A DNA stretch of 64,000 nucleotides from Flavobacterium johnsoniae (GCF_030388325.1 NZ_CP103794.1:1612001-1676000), one strand, 5' to 3'. Positions 35,061 through 45,364 are shown, numbered from the stretch's first letter. Notes: generated by a model not told the origin, from the letters alone. Program-made: numbers and translations.

Positions 35061-38000
35061 GCTTTTCGTATTTTTCTGCTTTTTTATTTGTTAAATTTGA
35101 TTTTACAGTGAGTTTGTAAATATATACTCCTTTTCCAATTCTATCTCCAAAATCATCTTTTCCGTCCCATGTTATGTCGCGCGATAAAAATCCTTCTGTA
35201 GTTATGGTCTGATTTTTTGTCCAAACTACTTTTCCTGTAATAGTCATTACCTGAACCTGCACATCTAAAGGTTCGTAAGGTCTATTGTGAGAAAACCAAA
35301 ATTGCGTATAGGTTGAAAAAGGATTTGGATAATTAAGAACGTGCGACAGTGTTAGCGAATCATCTCCTACAACCGTAAACTGAATTTCACTCGTAACAGG
35401 ATTGTTGTAAACATCCCATGCAGTAAAACTTATAGTATGCAATCCTGGAGATAAATTTCTAAACGGAAAACGTAAATTTCCGTTGGTATAATCATCTAAT
35501 TTTGTTTGATAATAATCATTCAAAATGTAAGGATTGCTCACATCTCCGTCTAAAATTGCTACAATATCATGTCCGATTCCGCTTGCTGTATTAATTCCGT
35601 TTTCGTCTTCTAGGAAAGCCAGAAGGAAAGGAGAATCATTTGTAATGCCTCCAGATACAAAAGTTTCGTCGTTCATATATAACTTAACTTTTGGGCTAAT
35701 ATTGTCCTGAGGTGCATTTTCGTTAATTCCTCCAATTTTAATAACATTATTATAACCAGTTTGGTTTTCTAATGATTCGTTTTTCTTAGAATAAAAACTG
35801 ATTCTGCCGTTGTCAACAGGAATTCGAATATCTCTTGGAACAACAAAGCTAAATTCAAATTGCCCGTTGGTTACAGAAGCATTTCCTCTGAAAATAGTTT
35901 CTCCTAAAGTTTTAAATTGCATTGCTGGACTATTCCCGTCATTGTTTAATGTAGAAGTGGTAATCATTTTGTCGAAAATGGCAGTAGCCAATTCTCCATT
36001 ATAATTACTTAAAAGAGTATTGTTCTCGTCTGTTATTTCTCCTGAAATTTTAATTTTTGAAAGAGACTTAAAATCTGGAATTGGTTGCGAAACAGCAATA
36101 TCATTTACTTTCGTTAAATTAATTCTTGGCTTCGGAATTGCAAGCATTAAAGCAGGATCGCCCAGATAAAAAATAACATTGCTTGAAGAACTCGGATTTT
36201 CATTTTTTGAGATTCGAAGCGTTTCTGCAATGGTATTGTATTGATTTGAGCCGTAAGATAGTAAGTTTCTGCTTAAGCTGTCATTGAAGTTCTCAGCATT
36301 AAACTGTCCAATTGATCGAATTGTTGTAAGCATAGAAATAGCGCCCCCTTTTGGATTCCAAAAAGTATATTCGCCAGCGGTTGGACGTGTTGGGTCGTCA
36401 AAACGCGAAAATTCGCAAGTAATGGTTATAAATAAAGGATATTTATATTGGTTGTTTAAATTCTGTCCATCTGATTTTTCCCAAATTCTTTCGCTTGCCA
36501 AACCATCTTCACCACCATGACCTAAATAATTAAAGACTAAAGCGCCCTTTTCAAAAGCATTAAAAATATCTGTTCTGGCTTTAGGGTAACGCGAGCCTCC
36601 AGCGGAAGCTTCTTGCGTGTAAGCATCTAAAAATATTTTATCAATATTAAAAAATGGTTTTTCTGTTGCGATAACGTCGGCTAGAGCATTTTGACGAGCT
36701 TGCAAACTCGCATCTGAACTTTGGTCGGAATCATCGCTTATTAAAACAAAATTATTACGCCAGTTTCCGTAGGATTTAAGATCGTAATATTCCAGTACTT
36801 TATTTACCATTTCACTTGCTTGCGCATTGTCAGAAACCAGCATTCGTCCTACGGCAATATCAATTCCTCCAAAAAAAGAAATTATATTTCCTTCGTCAGC
36901 GTCCATTAAACCAAAAAAATCATCAGATGCAAAAGAAGATTCGCCAACGGTATTGCTGTTTAAGGAATGATAAATAGGAACGATGTTGGTGTTGTTGGTA
37001 ATGCGGTCTTTGTAATCGTAAGAAGCATCTCCAAAAAGATTGACATATTTTATTCTTTTATCTGGAGAAGATGCATTGTCGTAAATGTATTTGATGCAAT
37101 TTCTAATGGCGCTAATGTCTTGTTTTCCAGAAGAAAATTCCTGATAGATATTCTCGAGAGCGATTACTTTTACAATTAAATTAGAATTGGTTCGGTGAAA
37201 AGTTGCTAATTTTTCTGCTTGTGAACTTAGAGATTTTGGCGTTATAATTACATAATCAACATCTTGAAAGCTGTTTTGGTTGTTTTTAAGTAATGTCCCT
37301 TTAAGATTCTGATTTGCAATTTTCGATTGACTTTCCTTTAAAGGAGTATAAAAATCTGACGCATCAATCGCAATATATTTTCTGATTTCGCCAAGAGTTG
37401 CCTTGAAGCTAAAAGAAGATTGACCCGCATTATCAATTTTTGAGACATTATATAGGTCTGTGATATCCCAAATTTGCGAAATAGCTGCGGCGTTTCCAAT
37501 AGTGTAATTTACAATGCCAATTGTTGAGCCAGCCAAATCGTATTGAAATTTGAATTGTTTTCCGGTGCCTAATAGTCTTCGTTTTGCAATTAAATTAATG
37601 TAATCGAGATATCCTTTTGAGCCAGGAACACCATTATTATTGTAATTGAGTTTGATTTTAATATTGTCAGTTCCGGCAAAAGTAGTGTTGGCAGGTAATT
37701 TTCCGTTGTAATATTTAGTGTCAGAACTGGTGATTAAAGCGTTAAAAGAAATGTTTCCGATGTTTTGTCCGTTTGAAGAAATTGTAAATGAAGTAGGGGT
37801 GTAAGCCGCAGAAGCAGCATTTACTTCAATTTTGACAGGAACAGAAGTTTCTAAATTTGGAAAATTAAAAGAAAATTCCTGTTCTTGATTAATGTCAAAT
37901 GATTCTCCCAGCCATTGTCTTCCTAGATGCGCGATGTTTGTTAAGTCGGTTTCGTGCGATTGATAGTCATCAAACGTGTTAAGTTCTAATGTTGCAATTC

Positions 38001-38883
38001 CAGTTGGCTGAATTAGATTTGAAATTCGTTTTCCTTCATTTCCTCCGCTTGTAATGTAATAATAAGATTTTGTGCTATATAGATTAATGTTGGTTTGGCT
38101 TTCGGTGTTCCAATTATCAACTCCTTCGGCGTAAAAAAGAATGAAATCCTCATTGTTAAAAACGCCATCGCTTTCTCCAGAAATCTGAATCGCATTTTCA
38201 ATTAAATCTTCTGGATAATAAATATTGTTTGCTAAAGGAAGCATTCGACCGCCATTTCCATAGATTTTTATTCTTCTCGGATCAACTTTAGAAGCGTCAA
38301 AACCAAGACTTTGCAAAAAAGATCGAGAAATTTTATAAACGCCAGATTTTTCAACATAAAAACGATACCAATCGCCAGAAGCTAACACAGAATTTGAAAT
38401 TGCAGCGCTTTTTTGAGAAAGTGACGAATTGTTTGTTTTTGAAGTTCCAGCAGTCGAAGAATAAGAAAAAGATTTTATTCTTTTAAAGCCATTTCCGTCC
38501 TTAATAATAGGCGAAAGAATTAAAAAAGCTTGCTGATTTCCTCTTGAATTAGCTACTTTTAGCGACTCATTTGGCTTTTCTGGAATGCTATTTTGAATTA
38601 AATCACCCAGATCAGCAGCAGAAATTTGCTCGTAAATGACGTTTGAGATTTGTATTGAATTTGATCCAGAAAAGATAGATTGATTCAAATTAAGCATTAA
38701 TGTTATGCTTTTCTTAGCTGTATCAAAGCGAAAACTATTACCAGAAAAATACGGAATTATGAGTTTTTGTTCACCGTAGTTCATCTCTTTTTTGCCTTGC
38801 CAATCTACTGTGAAGTTCCCATTTATCTGAGAAAGACAGATAATTGGAAGCAAAAAAAGATATATTTGTAACGCTCGTTTCAT
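35047..38883 (-). CDS. porU: Type IX secretion system sortase PorU (C25-type peptidase)
   Basis: The 1278-residue protein is the gingipain-related (C25) sortase that removes the C-terminal signal of type IX cargo and attaches it to the surface. It has a signal peptide (LQIYLFLLPIICLSQ) and a long N-terminal prodomain-like part. The C25 catalytic core has His789 in NYLGHGGEDG and Cys823 in FITITCEFSRFDDP, followed by Ig-like domains. It ends with its own type IX-like C-terminal domain (NYPNPFSTYTQFWF and GKGVYIYKLTVKS), as PorU normally does. It is divergent from gldJ, with porV 43 bp downstream. Confidence 0.96.
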   Translation of the reverse strand: MKRALQIYLFLLPIICLSQINGNFTVDWQGKKEMNYGEQKLIIPYFSGNSFRFDTAKKSITLMLNLNQSIFSGSNSIQISNVIYEQISAADLGDLIQNSIPEKPNESLKVANSRGNQQAFLILSPIIKDGNGFKRIKSFSYSSTAGTSKTNNSSLSQKSAAISNSVLASGDWYRFYVEKSGVYKISRSFLQSLGFDASKVDPRRIKIYGNGGRMLPLANNIYYPEDLIENAIQISGESDGVFNNEDFILFYAEGVDNWNTESQTNINLYSTKSYYYITSGGNEGKRISNLIQPTGIATLELNTFDDYQSHETDLTNIAHLGRQWLGESFDINQEQEFSFNFPNLETSVPVKIEVNAASAAYTPTSFTISSNGQNIGNISFNALITSSDTKYYNGKLPANTTFAGTDNIKIKLNYNNNGVPGSKGYLDYINLIAKRRLLGTGKQFKFQYDLAGSTIGIVNYTIGNAAAISQIWDITDLYNVSKIDNAGQSSFSFKATLGEIRKYIAIDASDFYTPLKESQSKIANQNLKGTLLKNNQNSFQDVDYVIITPKSLSSQAEKLATFHRTNSNLIVKVIALENIYQEFSSGKQDISAIRNCIKYIYDNASSPDKRIKYVNLFGDASYDYKDRITNNTNIVPIYHSLNSNTVGESSFASDDFFGLMDADEGNIISFFGGIDIAVGRMLVSDNAQASEMVNKVLEYYDLKSYGNWRNNFVLISDDSDQSSDASLQARQNALADVIATEKPFFNIDKIFLDAYTQEASAGGSRYPKARTDIFNAFEKGALVFNYLGHGGEDGLASERIWEKSDGQNLNNQYKYPLFITITCEFSRFDDPTRPTAGEYTFWNPKGGAISMLTTIRSIGQFNAENFNDSLSRNLLSYGSNQYNTIAETLRISKNENPSSSSNVIFYLGDPALMLAIPKPRINLTKVNDIAVSQPIPDFKSLSKIKISGEITDENNTLLSNYNGELATAIFDKMITTSTLNNDGNSPAMQFKTLGETIFRGNASVTNGQFEFSFVVPRDIRIPVDNGRISFYSKKNESLENQTGYNNVIKIGGINENAPQDNISPKVKLYMNDETFVSGGITNDSPFLLAFLEDENGINTASGIGHDIVAILDGDVSNPYILNDYYQTKLDDYTNGNLRFPFRNLSPGLHTISFTAWDVYNNPVTSEIQFTVVGDDSLTLSHVLNYPNPFSTYTQFWFSHNRPYEPLDVQVQVMTITGKVVWTKNQTITTEGFLSRDITWDGKDDFGDRIGKGVYIYKLTVKSNLTNKKAEKYEKLVIL

Positions 38884-38887
38884 GCTT

Positions 38888-38895
38888 CAAAAATA
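38888..38895 (-). promoter_or_regulatory. -7 box directly before the porU start codon
   Basis: On the minus strand TATTTTTG is separated by only 4 bases from the porU ATG, so a transcript from it would have almost no leader. No -33 TTG was seen at standard spacing. Confidence 0.4.
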
Positions 38896-38965
38896 CGGGT
38901 TTAATTTAAAAATATTTTAGTAAGTAAAAATATAGTATTTCATGTTATAGTAATAATAAAAAGTA

Positions 38966-38973
38966 TATTTTTG
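38966..38973 (+). promoter_or_regulatory. -7 box of gldJ
   Basis: TATTTTTG fits TAnnTTTG and is followed by CG. It would give gldJ a leader of about 110 bp. Confidence 0.5.
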
Positions 38974-39090
38974 CGTTCGTAACTATAGGTTATTTTCTGG
39001 TAAAAAAACAGTGAAATAAAATTATTAGAACGGATGTTGCTAATTAAATGTTAATTATTATATTGCAGCACCTAAATTTATCACCTAAGA

Positions 39091-40782
39091 ATGAGTATGA
39101 AAGTAAACAAAATTGTAGCCTTGCAATTAATGATGTCAATGGTATTGATGTTGGGCACGGCTAGTTGTAGCAAAAAATCGAGTTCCACTCACGCTTCGAG
39201 AGCAACTGGCTGGGATGTAGATAGTCAGAATGGAACTGCTGCTAGAAATGCAGGTAAAAAACAACAGGCTGGTCCTGGTTTGGTTTTTGTTGAAGGAGGT
39301 ACGTTTACAATGGGTAAAGTACAGGATGATGTTATGCACGATTGGAATAACACGCCAACCCAACAACACGTTCAATCATTCTATATGGATGAAACCGAAG
39401 TTACAAATGGTATGTACTTAGAATACCTAGAGTGGTTAAAGAAAGTTTTTCCACCGACAGAAGAAAATTACAAGAATATTTACGAAGGTGCATCGCCAGA
39501 TACACTTGTTTGGAGAAATCGTTTAGGATACAACGAAACGATGACTAATAACTATTTAAGACACCCATCTTATGCTAATTACCCAGTAGTTGGTGTTAAC
39601 TGGATTCAAGCAGTTGAATTTAGTAAATGGAGAACAGACCGTGTGAACGAAGCTGTTTTAGAAAAAAATGGTTACCTTAAAAAAGGAGCTAAAACAAATG
39701 AAGTTGGTGCAGATAATGCATTTAACACTGAAGGTTACTTAATGTCTCCTAGCACATCACGTGGTGGTAGCGAAGAAATCGTGTTAAAGAAAAACCCAAC
39801 AGGAAGAAGACCTAAAGCAGGAAAAGATGGTGTAGTGCCAGAGGAGAAAAATGTGTACGCACAACGTTCTTCAGGAATCATCTTGCCAGAATACAGACTT
39901 CCTACTGAAGCAGAATGGGAATATGCAGCTGCTGCAGATGTTGGACAAAGAGAATACAACATTTACAAAGGACAAAAGAAATATCCTTGGTCTGGAGATT
40001 ACACTCGTTCTTCAAAACGTAAAAATAGAGGAGATCAATTGGCTAACTTTAAACAAGGAAACGGTGATTACGGTGGAATTGCAGGTTGGTCAGATGACGG
40101 AGCAGATATCACAAACTCTGTAAAAAGCTATGCACCAAACGATTTCGGATTATACGATATGGCAGGTAACGTTGCAGAATGGGTTGCCGATGTTTACAGA
40201 CCTATTATTGATAATGAAGCAAACGATTTTAACTACTACAGAGGAAATCAATATGCTAAAAATAAAATTGGTAAAGACGGTAAAGTAGAAATTGTTACAA
40301 CTTCTACAATTAAATATGACACTTTAAGTAACGGTAAAGTTATTGCAAGAAATCTTCCAGGAGAAATTGCTCAAGTGCCAGTTGATGATCAAGAAACATA
40401 TTTGAGAACAAACTTTAGCCAAAGTAATAATATCAACTACAGAGATGGTGATAAACAATCTTCTAGATATTTTGATTTTGGAGATTCAGAATCTGGGTCT
40501 AAAGCTGATCAAGCAATGTACAATTCTCCTAAACATAATGTTACAACAGACAGTTTAGGTAAAATGATCAGAAAATATGACAACTCTAGTAAACGTACTA
40601 CTTTAATCGATGATAAAGTAAGAGTTTATAAAGGAGGTTCTTGGAGAGATAGAGCTTATTGGTTAGATCCAGCTCAAAGAAGATATTTCCCTCAAGATAT
40701 GGCAACTGATTACATTGGATTTAGATGTGCAATGTCTAGAGTAGGTTCTAAAGCTGAAAAAAGAAAATCACCTAGAAACTAA
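39091..40782 (+). CDS. gldJ: Gliding motility lipoprotein GldJ
   Basis: The 563-residue lipoprotein (lipobox GTASCSKKS) has the formylglycine-generating-enzyme/sulfatase-modifying-factor fold typical of GldJ and GldK. Visible motifs are FVEGGTFTMG, YMDETEVTN, YRLPTEAEWEYAA, FGLYDMAGNVAEWVADVY and YKGGSWRDRAYWLDP. GldJ is needed for gliding and type IX secretion in F. johnsoniae. It is divergent from porU, as in other flavobacteria. An alternative start is the ATG at 39097. Confidence 0.96.
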   Translation: MSMKVNKIVALQLMMSMVLMLGTASCSKKSSSTHASRATGWDVDSQNGTAARNAGKKQQAGPGLVFVEGGTFTMGKVQDDVMHDWNNTPTQQHVQSFYMDETEVTNGMYLEYLEWLKKVFPPTEENYKNIYEGASPDTLVWRNRLGYNETMTNNYLRHPSYANYPVVGVNWIQAVEFSKWRTDRVNEAVLEKNGYLKKGAKTNEVGADNAFNTEGYLMSPSTSRGGSEEIVLKKNPTGRRPKAGKDGVVPEEKNVYAQRSSGIILPEYRLPTEAEWEYAAAADVGQREYNIYKGQKKYPWSGDYTRSSKRKNRGDQLANFKQGNGDYGGIAGWSDDGADITNSVKSYAPNDFGLYDMAGNVAEWVADVYRPIIDNEANDFNYYRGNQYAKNKIGKDGKVEIVTTSTIKYDTLSNGKVIARNLPGEIAQVPVDDQETYLRTNFSQSNNINYRDGDKQSSRYFDFGDSESGSKADQAMYNSPKHNVTTDSLGKMIRKYDNSSKRTTLIDDKVRVYKGGSWRDRAYWLDPAQRRYFPQDMATDYIGFRCAMSRVGSKAEKRKSPRN

Positions 40783-40801
40783 TAGTTAGAAATTCTAATA
40801 T

Positions 40802-40857
40802 AAAAAATTCCAAATTCCAAAAGCTGAATATTCAGTCTGGAATTTGGAATTTTTTTA
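40802..40857 (+). terminator. Terminator of gldJ
   Basis: AAAAAATTCCAAATTCCA / TGGAATTTGGAATTTTTT forms a long hairpin with a T tract, 20 bp after the stop codon. Confidence 0.85.
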
Positions 40858-40899
40858 TTGTTTTTTTTCTACTTTTATCATCTATTAAAAAAATTATAA

Positions 40900-42186
40900 A
40901 TGAATATTCAAGACATTCATAACCTGTTTTTACAATGCAGTTCGCTTTCTATTGATACTAGAAAGATTGAAAAGAATTCAATGTTTTTTGCAATTAAAGG
41001 CGAAAATTTTGATGCTAATACATTTGCTAAAGAAGCTTTAGATTTAGGTGCTTTATTTGTTGTTATAGATAATGAATCTTACTTTATTGATGAAAGGACT
41101 ATTTTGGTTAAAAATAGCTTAGAAACGCTTCAAGAGCTGGCAAAATTTCATCGCTCTTATTTGGGATTGCCAATTGTGGCATTAACTGGAAGTAACGGAA
41201 AAACAACTACCAAAGAATTGATCAATGTTGTTTTGTCTAAAAAGTTTAAAACAAAAGCAACAATAGGTAATTTAAATAACCATATTGGTGTACCACTAAC
41301 TTTGCTTTCTTTTACCAAAGAAACGGAAATCGGAATTGTTGAAATGGGAGCTAATCATCAAAAAGAAATTGAATTTCTTTGCCAGATTGCGCAACCAGAT
41401 TTTGGTTACATCACAAACTTCGGAAAGGCACATTTAGAAGGTTTTGGCGGAGTTGAAGGTGTTATAGCCGGAAAAAGCGAAATGTATCAATATCTTGCCG
41501 CAAATCAGAAAACTGTTTTTGTAAATCTTGAAGACGCAATTCAGGTTGAGAAATCTAAAGATATTAAATCGTTTACGTTTGGAGTTAAAAACCCCAAGGC
41601 AGATTTAAATATCGAGAAAATTGAAGCAAATCCGTTTGTGATTATTAATTACAATGACTTTCAAATAGAATCTCATTTAATTGGTCTTTACAATTCAAAT
41701 AACATTAATGCAGCTGTCGCAATCGGTAAATACTTTGAAGTTCAGGAAAGCGATATAAAGAGCGCTATTGAAAATTATATTCCAGCGAATAATAGATCTC
41801 AAATGATGCAAAAAGGCTCAAATGAGATTATTTTAGATGCTTATAATGCAAATCCAAGCAGTATGGCTGTGGCGATTACTAATTTTCTTCAATTGGATAA
41901 AAAGAATAAAATTATGATCTTGGGTGATATGTTCGAATTAGGAGACGAAAGTCTTTACGAACATAAAGTTTTAGTTGATTCGCTGGCAGATCAAAAACAA
42001 GCATTATGCTTTTTGATTGGAAAAGCTTTTTATGCAAATAAAGTTTCAAATGAAAATATTCAGTTTTTTGAAACCTTTGATTTGTTTGCAGAATACCTTA
42101 AAAACTATGAATTTAATTCAAATACAATATTAATAAAAGGCTCACGCGGAATGGCTTTAGAACGTTCCTTAGAGTATATTTCATAA
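40900..42186 (+). CDS. murF: UDP-N-acetylmuramoyl-tripeptide--D-alanyl-D-alanine ligase
   Basis: The 428-residue Mur ligase adds D-Ala-D-Ala to the UDP-MurNAc-tripeptide in the cytoplasm. Motifs are the N-terminal SIDTRKIEKNSMFFAIKGENFD, the P-loop ALTGSNGKTTTKELI, the central VEMGANHQKEI, and C-terminal DAYNANPSSM and LGDMFELGDES, which are MurF-specific. It appears to be a single-gene unit bounded by terminators, downstream of gldJ. Confidence 0.96.
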   Translation: MNIQDIHNLFLQCSSLSIDTRKIEKNSMFFAIKGENFDANTFAKEALDLGALFVVIDNESYFIDERTILVKNSLETLQELAKFHRSYLGLPIVALTGSNGKTTTKELINVVLSKKFKTKATIGNLNNHIGVPLTLLSFTKETEIGIVEMGANHQKEIEFLCQIAQPDFGYITNFGKAHLEGFGGVEGVIAGKSEMYQYLAANQKTVFVNLEDAIQVEKSKDIKSFTFGVKNPKADLNIEKIEANPFVIINYNDFQIESHLIGLYNSNNINAAVAIGKYFEVQESDIKSAIENYIPANNRSQMMQKGSNEIILDAYNANPSSMAVAITNFLQLDKKNKIMILGDMFELGDESLYEHKVLVDSLADQKQALCFLIGKAFYANKVSNENIQFFETFDLFAEYLKNYEFNSNTILIKGSRGMALERSLEYIS

Positions 42187-42219
42187 AAAAAGCCATCAGC
42201 TGCGGCTGATGGCTTTTTT
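42185..42219. terminator. Bidirectional terminator between murF and the sensor-regulator gene
   Basis: AAAAAAGCCATCAGC / GCTGATGGCTTTTTT forms a strong hairpin between convergent genes. It marks the border between core genes and the polysaccharide locus. Confidence 0.9.
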
Positions 42220-42222
42220 CTT

Positions 42223-45102
42223 TTATATAGTCATTAAGAAACCAATTAGATTTTCTTTTTTGTTTAATCCTAATTTTTTTCTAAGTCGATAGCGGGCAAG
42301 TTCTACACCGCCAGTCGAAATGTTCATAATTTCGGCTATTTCTTTGGTTGACATATTCATTAATAAATAAGTCGACAAATCCAGTTCTCGTGGTGAAATT
42401 GTTGGGTATTGTCCTTTTAATCGTTTTAAGAACTCAAAATGCACGTTTTTGATGTGTTTTTCAAGATCCTTCCAGCTTTTATCGGTGTTTACTTCTTTTA
42501 CAATACTCTTATGTAATTTACTGAATTCAGATTTTGTATTGTCGTCTAATATGTTGGTGTCAATATCTTTAAGTTTATGTATGATTCCATTTAAAATCTT
42601 ATTCTTTTTTACTACCTGTAAAGAGTTATTTACTAGCTCCTTGTCTTTTGCTAAAATTTTGATTTGTAGTTTGTCATTTTTCAACTTTTCAATTTCTTTC
42701 TCCAAATCATGTTGTTCATGTCTAATTTTAGATTCTCTTTCCAGATACAATCTTCTTTGTTCGATTGTTTCGTAATATCTGTTTTTTCTAATTTTAAGTT
42801 TAATTCTAACAGATATTAAATAAGCTCCCAATAAAACAAGGATTAAGTAAAATAAATAAGCAAGAAAATGTCTGTACCAAGGCGGCGATACTGTAAATTC
42901 TACTTCCGTAATGTCGGATTCTATGCCATAACTATTTCGGGTCTTTAACTTCATTACATAATTGCCCTCTCTAAGGTTGGTATATTCTTTTATTGCAGTT
43001 TGCGACCAGCCGCGCCAGTTTTCCTCAAAAGGCTCAAGTTTATAGGAATACATTACATTTTCTTGATTTTCATAAGTAGGCGATGCAAACGTAAATTTAA
43101 CGCGATTGTATTTATAAGGAATTGAATACGATTCTTCTTTATTATCTAAATTACCGGTCAAAATTGTATCTCCTGGAAATGTAAAGCTTTCAATAAAAGC
43201 TCTCGGCTTTGTCATGAAAGTATTTGGGATAGTAGAATTGTAATGCGTTAAACGGTCTGTTAACCCTATAAATATATTTTCAGGATCTATAGCGTTTACA
43301 GAAATATAATTATTTACCAAATTCCCAGTTAAATTTGAAAATATAGCTTGTTTTTTGGTGTAAGTTCCATTTTTATTTTTCGCTAAAACGCCTAATGATT
43401 CATTAAATGCATACCATAAACTACCAGAGGGATCTTCTATTAAAGTGTTTATAGTTGGAATTCCCTCAAATAATTTTGTGATCTTTTTGTCTTCAAAAAA
43501 AGTTTCTTGTTCTACAGAATATCTAAAAAAGTGATTTTGAGCTTGAATATATACTTTGTTATTAATAGTTTGTAAGCTGTTAATTCCTTTGTACTTATCA
43601 GATATATTGACATGTTTTTTTATAAAATCAAAACGCAATAAATCTTCAGATAATTTAACTTGATATAGAAACGGATTTTTCTTTAACCATAAATAATTTT
43701 CGTCTATTTCGACAGAGAAATTATTGGTCGTTTCGTCAAAACCTTTTACTTGATGAAGGTAATCGTAGCCAGATGAAGATTTTTTAAATACTGAAAATCC
43801 GTTATAACTTTCGCCAATAATATAGTTTTCGTGATCAGGAATTTTCTTGAAACCAAAATATCCTTTTGTGTCTAAAATTTTCGAAACTCTATTGTTGTTT
43901 ATAACCAATGCACCGCTGTTACTGGCGCAAATAAGCACATCATTTAAGACTTGGATATTCCAAACCTGAGAAATTGTTCCTTCAACTCTAATAAAAGGAC
44001 TGTCTTTAAAAGATTGTCCCCAAGGATGATAGAATAATCCTTGATTGGTTGCTACATAAAGGTTTCCGTTGTGAGTTGTTGACGCATAAACAGTTCCTAT
44101 ATTATAGCTGTAATCGAAATAAGAAAAAGGCGAATTTTCATTTATAAAAGTGATACCGTTGTCAAGTCCGAGCCAAATATTGTTTTTATTGTCAATAAAT
44201 GATGCAAGAATTGTATTGTTTTGAATGCCCTTTTGTCTATTTAAATGCTGGATTATTTTTCCGTTTAAATCACAGATTATTGCTCCATCTAATACGGAAT
44301 TAAGAATGATAAATTTGTTTTTAATAATAGATCCGCCAAGAGATGTGTTTTTTCGAATAAAGTCATTTGCCTCTGTTTGCCAAGGCTTTATAGCGCCATT
44401 TTCTGAAACAAAAAGACCTTTCTCTAAAGTCGCATACAGCAAGCGATTGTTTGGCAAAGGAAATAAAGACCAGATTTCTTTGTCATTAAAGATAGTCGTG
44501 CCTTTTATTGCAGTAAGTTTTCTGTTTTTGTATTCGAGTAAACCTAAGGTTTTGTCTTGAAAATAAAGATGATTGTTTACTAAAAATGAAAACTGAAACT
44601 TATGAGGTGCAGTTAAAGTAGTTACTTTTTCATTTTTTAGAAAAAAGACTTTACTGAAAGATTGGAAAATGATTTCGCCGTTAAAAATGTGAATTCTCCA
44701 AATAAGATTGATGTTTTCTTTATCAATTGGACTTAGAAGATTGTATAGAGAATGGTATTTAAGAATCCCTTTTTCATTCGTTTTAAAATATCCAAATTCA
44801 TTATTTCCGCCTACAAATATTCTTCCTAATGCGTCAATTTTTAAGCTTCTAATCTCAGATTTGTTGGGTAATGAGTATTTATGCCAGTTTGAACCATCAA
44901 ATTGTATTAAACCGCTGTTGTTGGCAAAGTAAATGTTTCCGTTTTTGTCTTGATCTATACTCCAGTTTTGTGTTCCACCTTTATATTCTGATCTTTTGTA
45001 ATTTTTTATATCTGGAATTCCAATGTTTTTTACTTGACTAAATCCTTGTGTTTGTAAGAAAAATAAGGAAAGTACTGTAAAAGTTTTAACTATGAATTTC
45101 AT
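42223..45102 (-). CDS. Membrane-spanning sensor with LuxR-type helix-turn-helix, probable regulator of the glucan locus
   Basis: The 959-residue protein has a signal peptide (LSLFFLQTQGFSQ) and a large periplasmic region of propeller-like repeats (NGNIYFANNSGLIQFDGSNW, NNIWLGLDNGITFINE). A Y_Y_Y-type Ig domain follows (YSYKLEPFEENWRGWSQ), then one membrane helix at about residues 745-767, a cytoplasmic coiled coil and a C-terminal LuxR-type helix-turn-helix (SPRELDLSTYLLMNMSTKEI, then ISTGGVELARYRLRKKLG). It has no histidine kinase or receiver domain, so it differs from standard hybrid two-component PUL regulators. It would bind DNA from the membrane. It is divergent from susC, with paired operator-like repeats in between. 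Confidence 0.88.
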   Translation of the reverse strand: MKFIVKTFTVLSLFFLQTQGFSQVKNIGIPDIKNYKRSEYKGGTQNWSIDQDKNGNIYFANNSGLIQFDGSNWHKYSLPNKSEIRSLKIDALGRIFVGGNNEFGYFKTNEKGILKYHSLYNLLSPIDKENINLIWRIHIFNGEIIFQSFSKVFFLKNEKVTTLTAPHKFQFSFLVNNHLYFQDKTLGLLEYKNRKLTAIKGTTIFNDKEIWSLFPLPNNRLLYATLEKGLFVSENGAIKPWQTEANDFIRKNTSLGGSIIKNKFIILNSVLDGAIICDLNGKIIQHLNRQKGIQNNTILASFIDNKNNIWLGLDNGITFINENSPFSYFDYSYNIGTVYASTTHNGNLYVATNQGLFYHPWGQSFKDSPFIRVEGTISQVWNIQVLNDVLICASNSGALVINNNRVSKILDTKGYFGFKKIPDHENYIIGESYNGFSVFKKSSSGYDYLHQVKGFDETTNNFSVEIDENYLWLKKNPFLYQVKLSEDLLRFDFIKKHVNISDKYKGINSLQTINNKVYIQAQNHFFRYSVEQETFFEDKKITKLFEGIPTINTLIEDPSGSLWYAFNESLGVLAKNKNGTYTKKQAIFSNLTGNLVNNYISVNAIDPENIFIGLTDRLTHYNSTIPNTFMTKPRAFIESFTFPGDTILTGNLDNKEESYSIPYKYNRVKFTFASPTYENQENVMYSYKLEPFEENWRGWSQTAIKEYTNLREGNYVMKLKTRNSYGIESDITEVEFTVSPPWYRHFLAYLFYLILVLLGAYLISVRIKLKIRKNRYYETIEQRRLYLERESKIRHEQHDLEKEIEKLKNDKLQIKILAKDKELVNNSLQVVKKNKILNGIIHKLKDIDTNILDDNTKSEFSKLHKSIVKEVNTDKSWKDLEKHIKNVHFEFLKRLKGQYPTISPRELDLSTYLLMNMSTKEIAEIMNISTGGVELARYRLRKKLGLNKKENLIGFLMTI

Positions 45103-45316
45103 AAAATTTTAGATGTATTTTTAGTAAAAATGCTGTATTCTCTATTTAAATTGTTGATTTTTCAATCGGTTTGATTCTCTTTTTTTAAATTATTTTTAAT
45201 TTACAACGTTTTAGTTATTGTTAAACTAATGTAATATACGTTTTTTTTAATTAACATTTTTATAACAAAATTTTCTCAAATCTAAAGTACAGTAAATTAA
45301 TTAATTAAAAAAAAAA

Positions 45317-45364
45317 TGTTGTGTTTTTGTAGGGTATAAAAATTTAAGTTGAAGTGTTTTTGTA
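45317..45364 (+). promoter_or_regulatory. Paired 15-bp direct repeats upstream of the first susC (candidate operator)
   Basis: TGTTGTGTTTTTGTA (45317-45331) and TGAAGTGTTTTTGTA (45350-45364) start 33 bp apart, about three helical turns. The same arrangement, at the same distance from the start codon, precedes the second susC. The second repeat lies 36 bp before the -7-like box. The whole 45103-45446 gap between the sensor gene and susC is very AT-rich and otherwise holds only the promoter and conserved leader; 45103-45316 shows nothing further. Confidence 0.6.
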
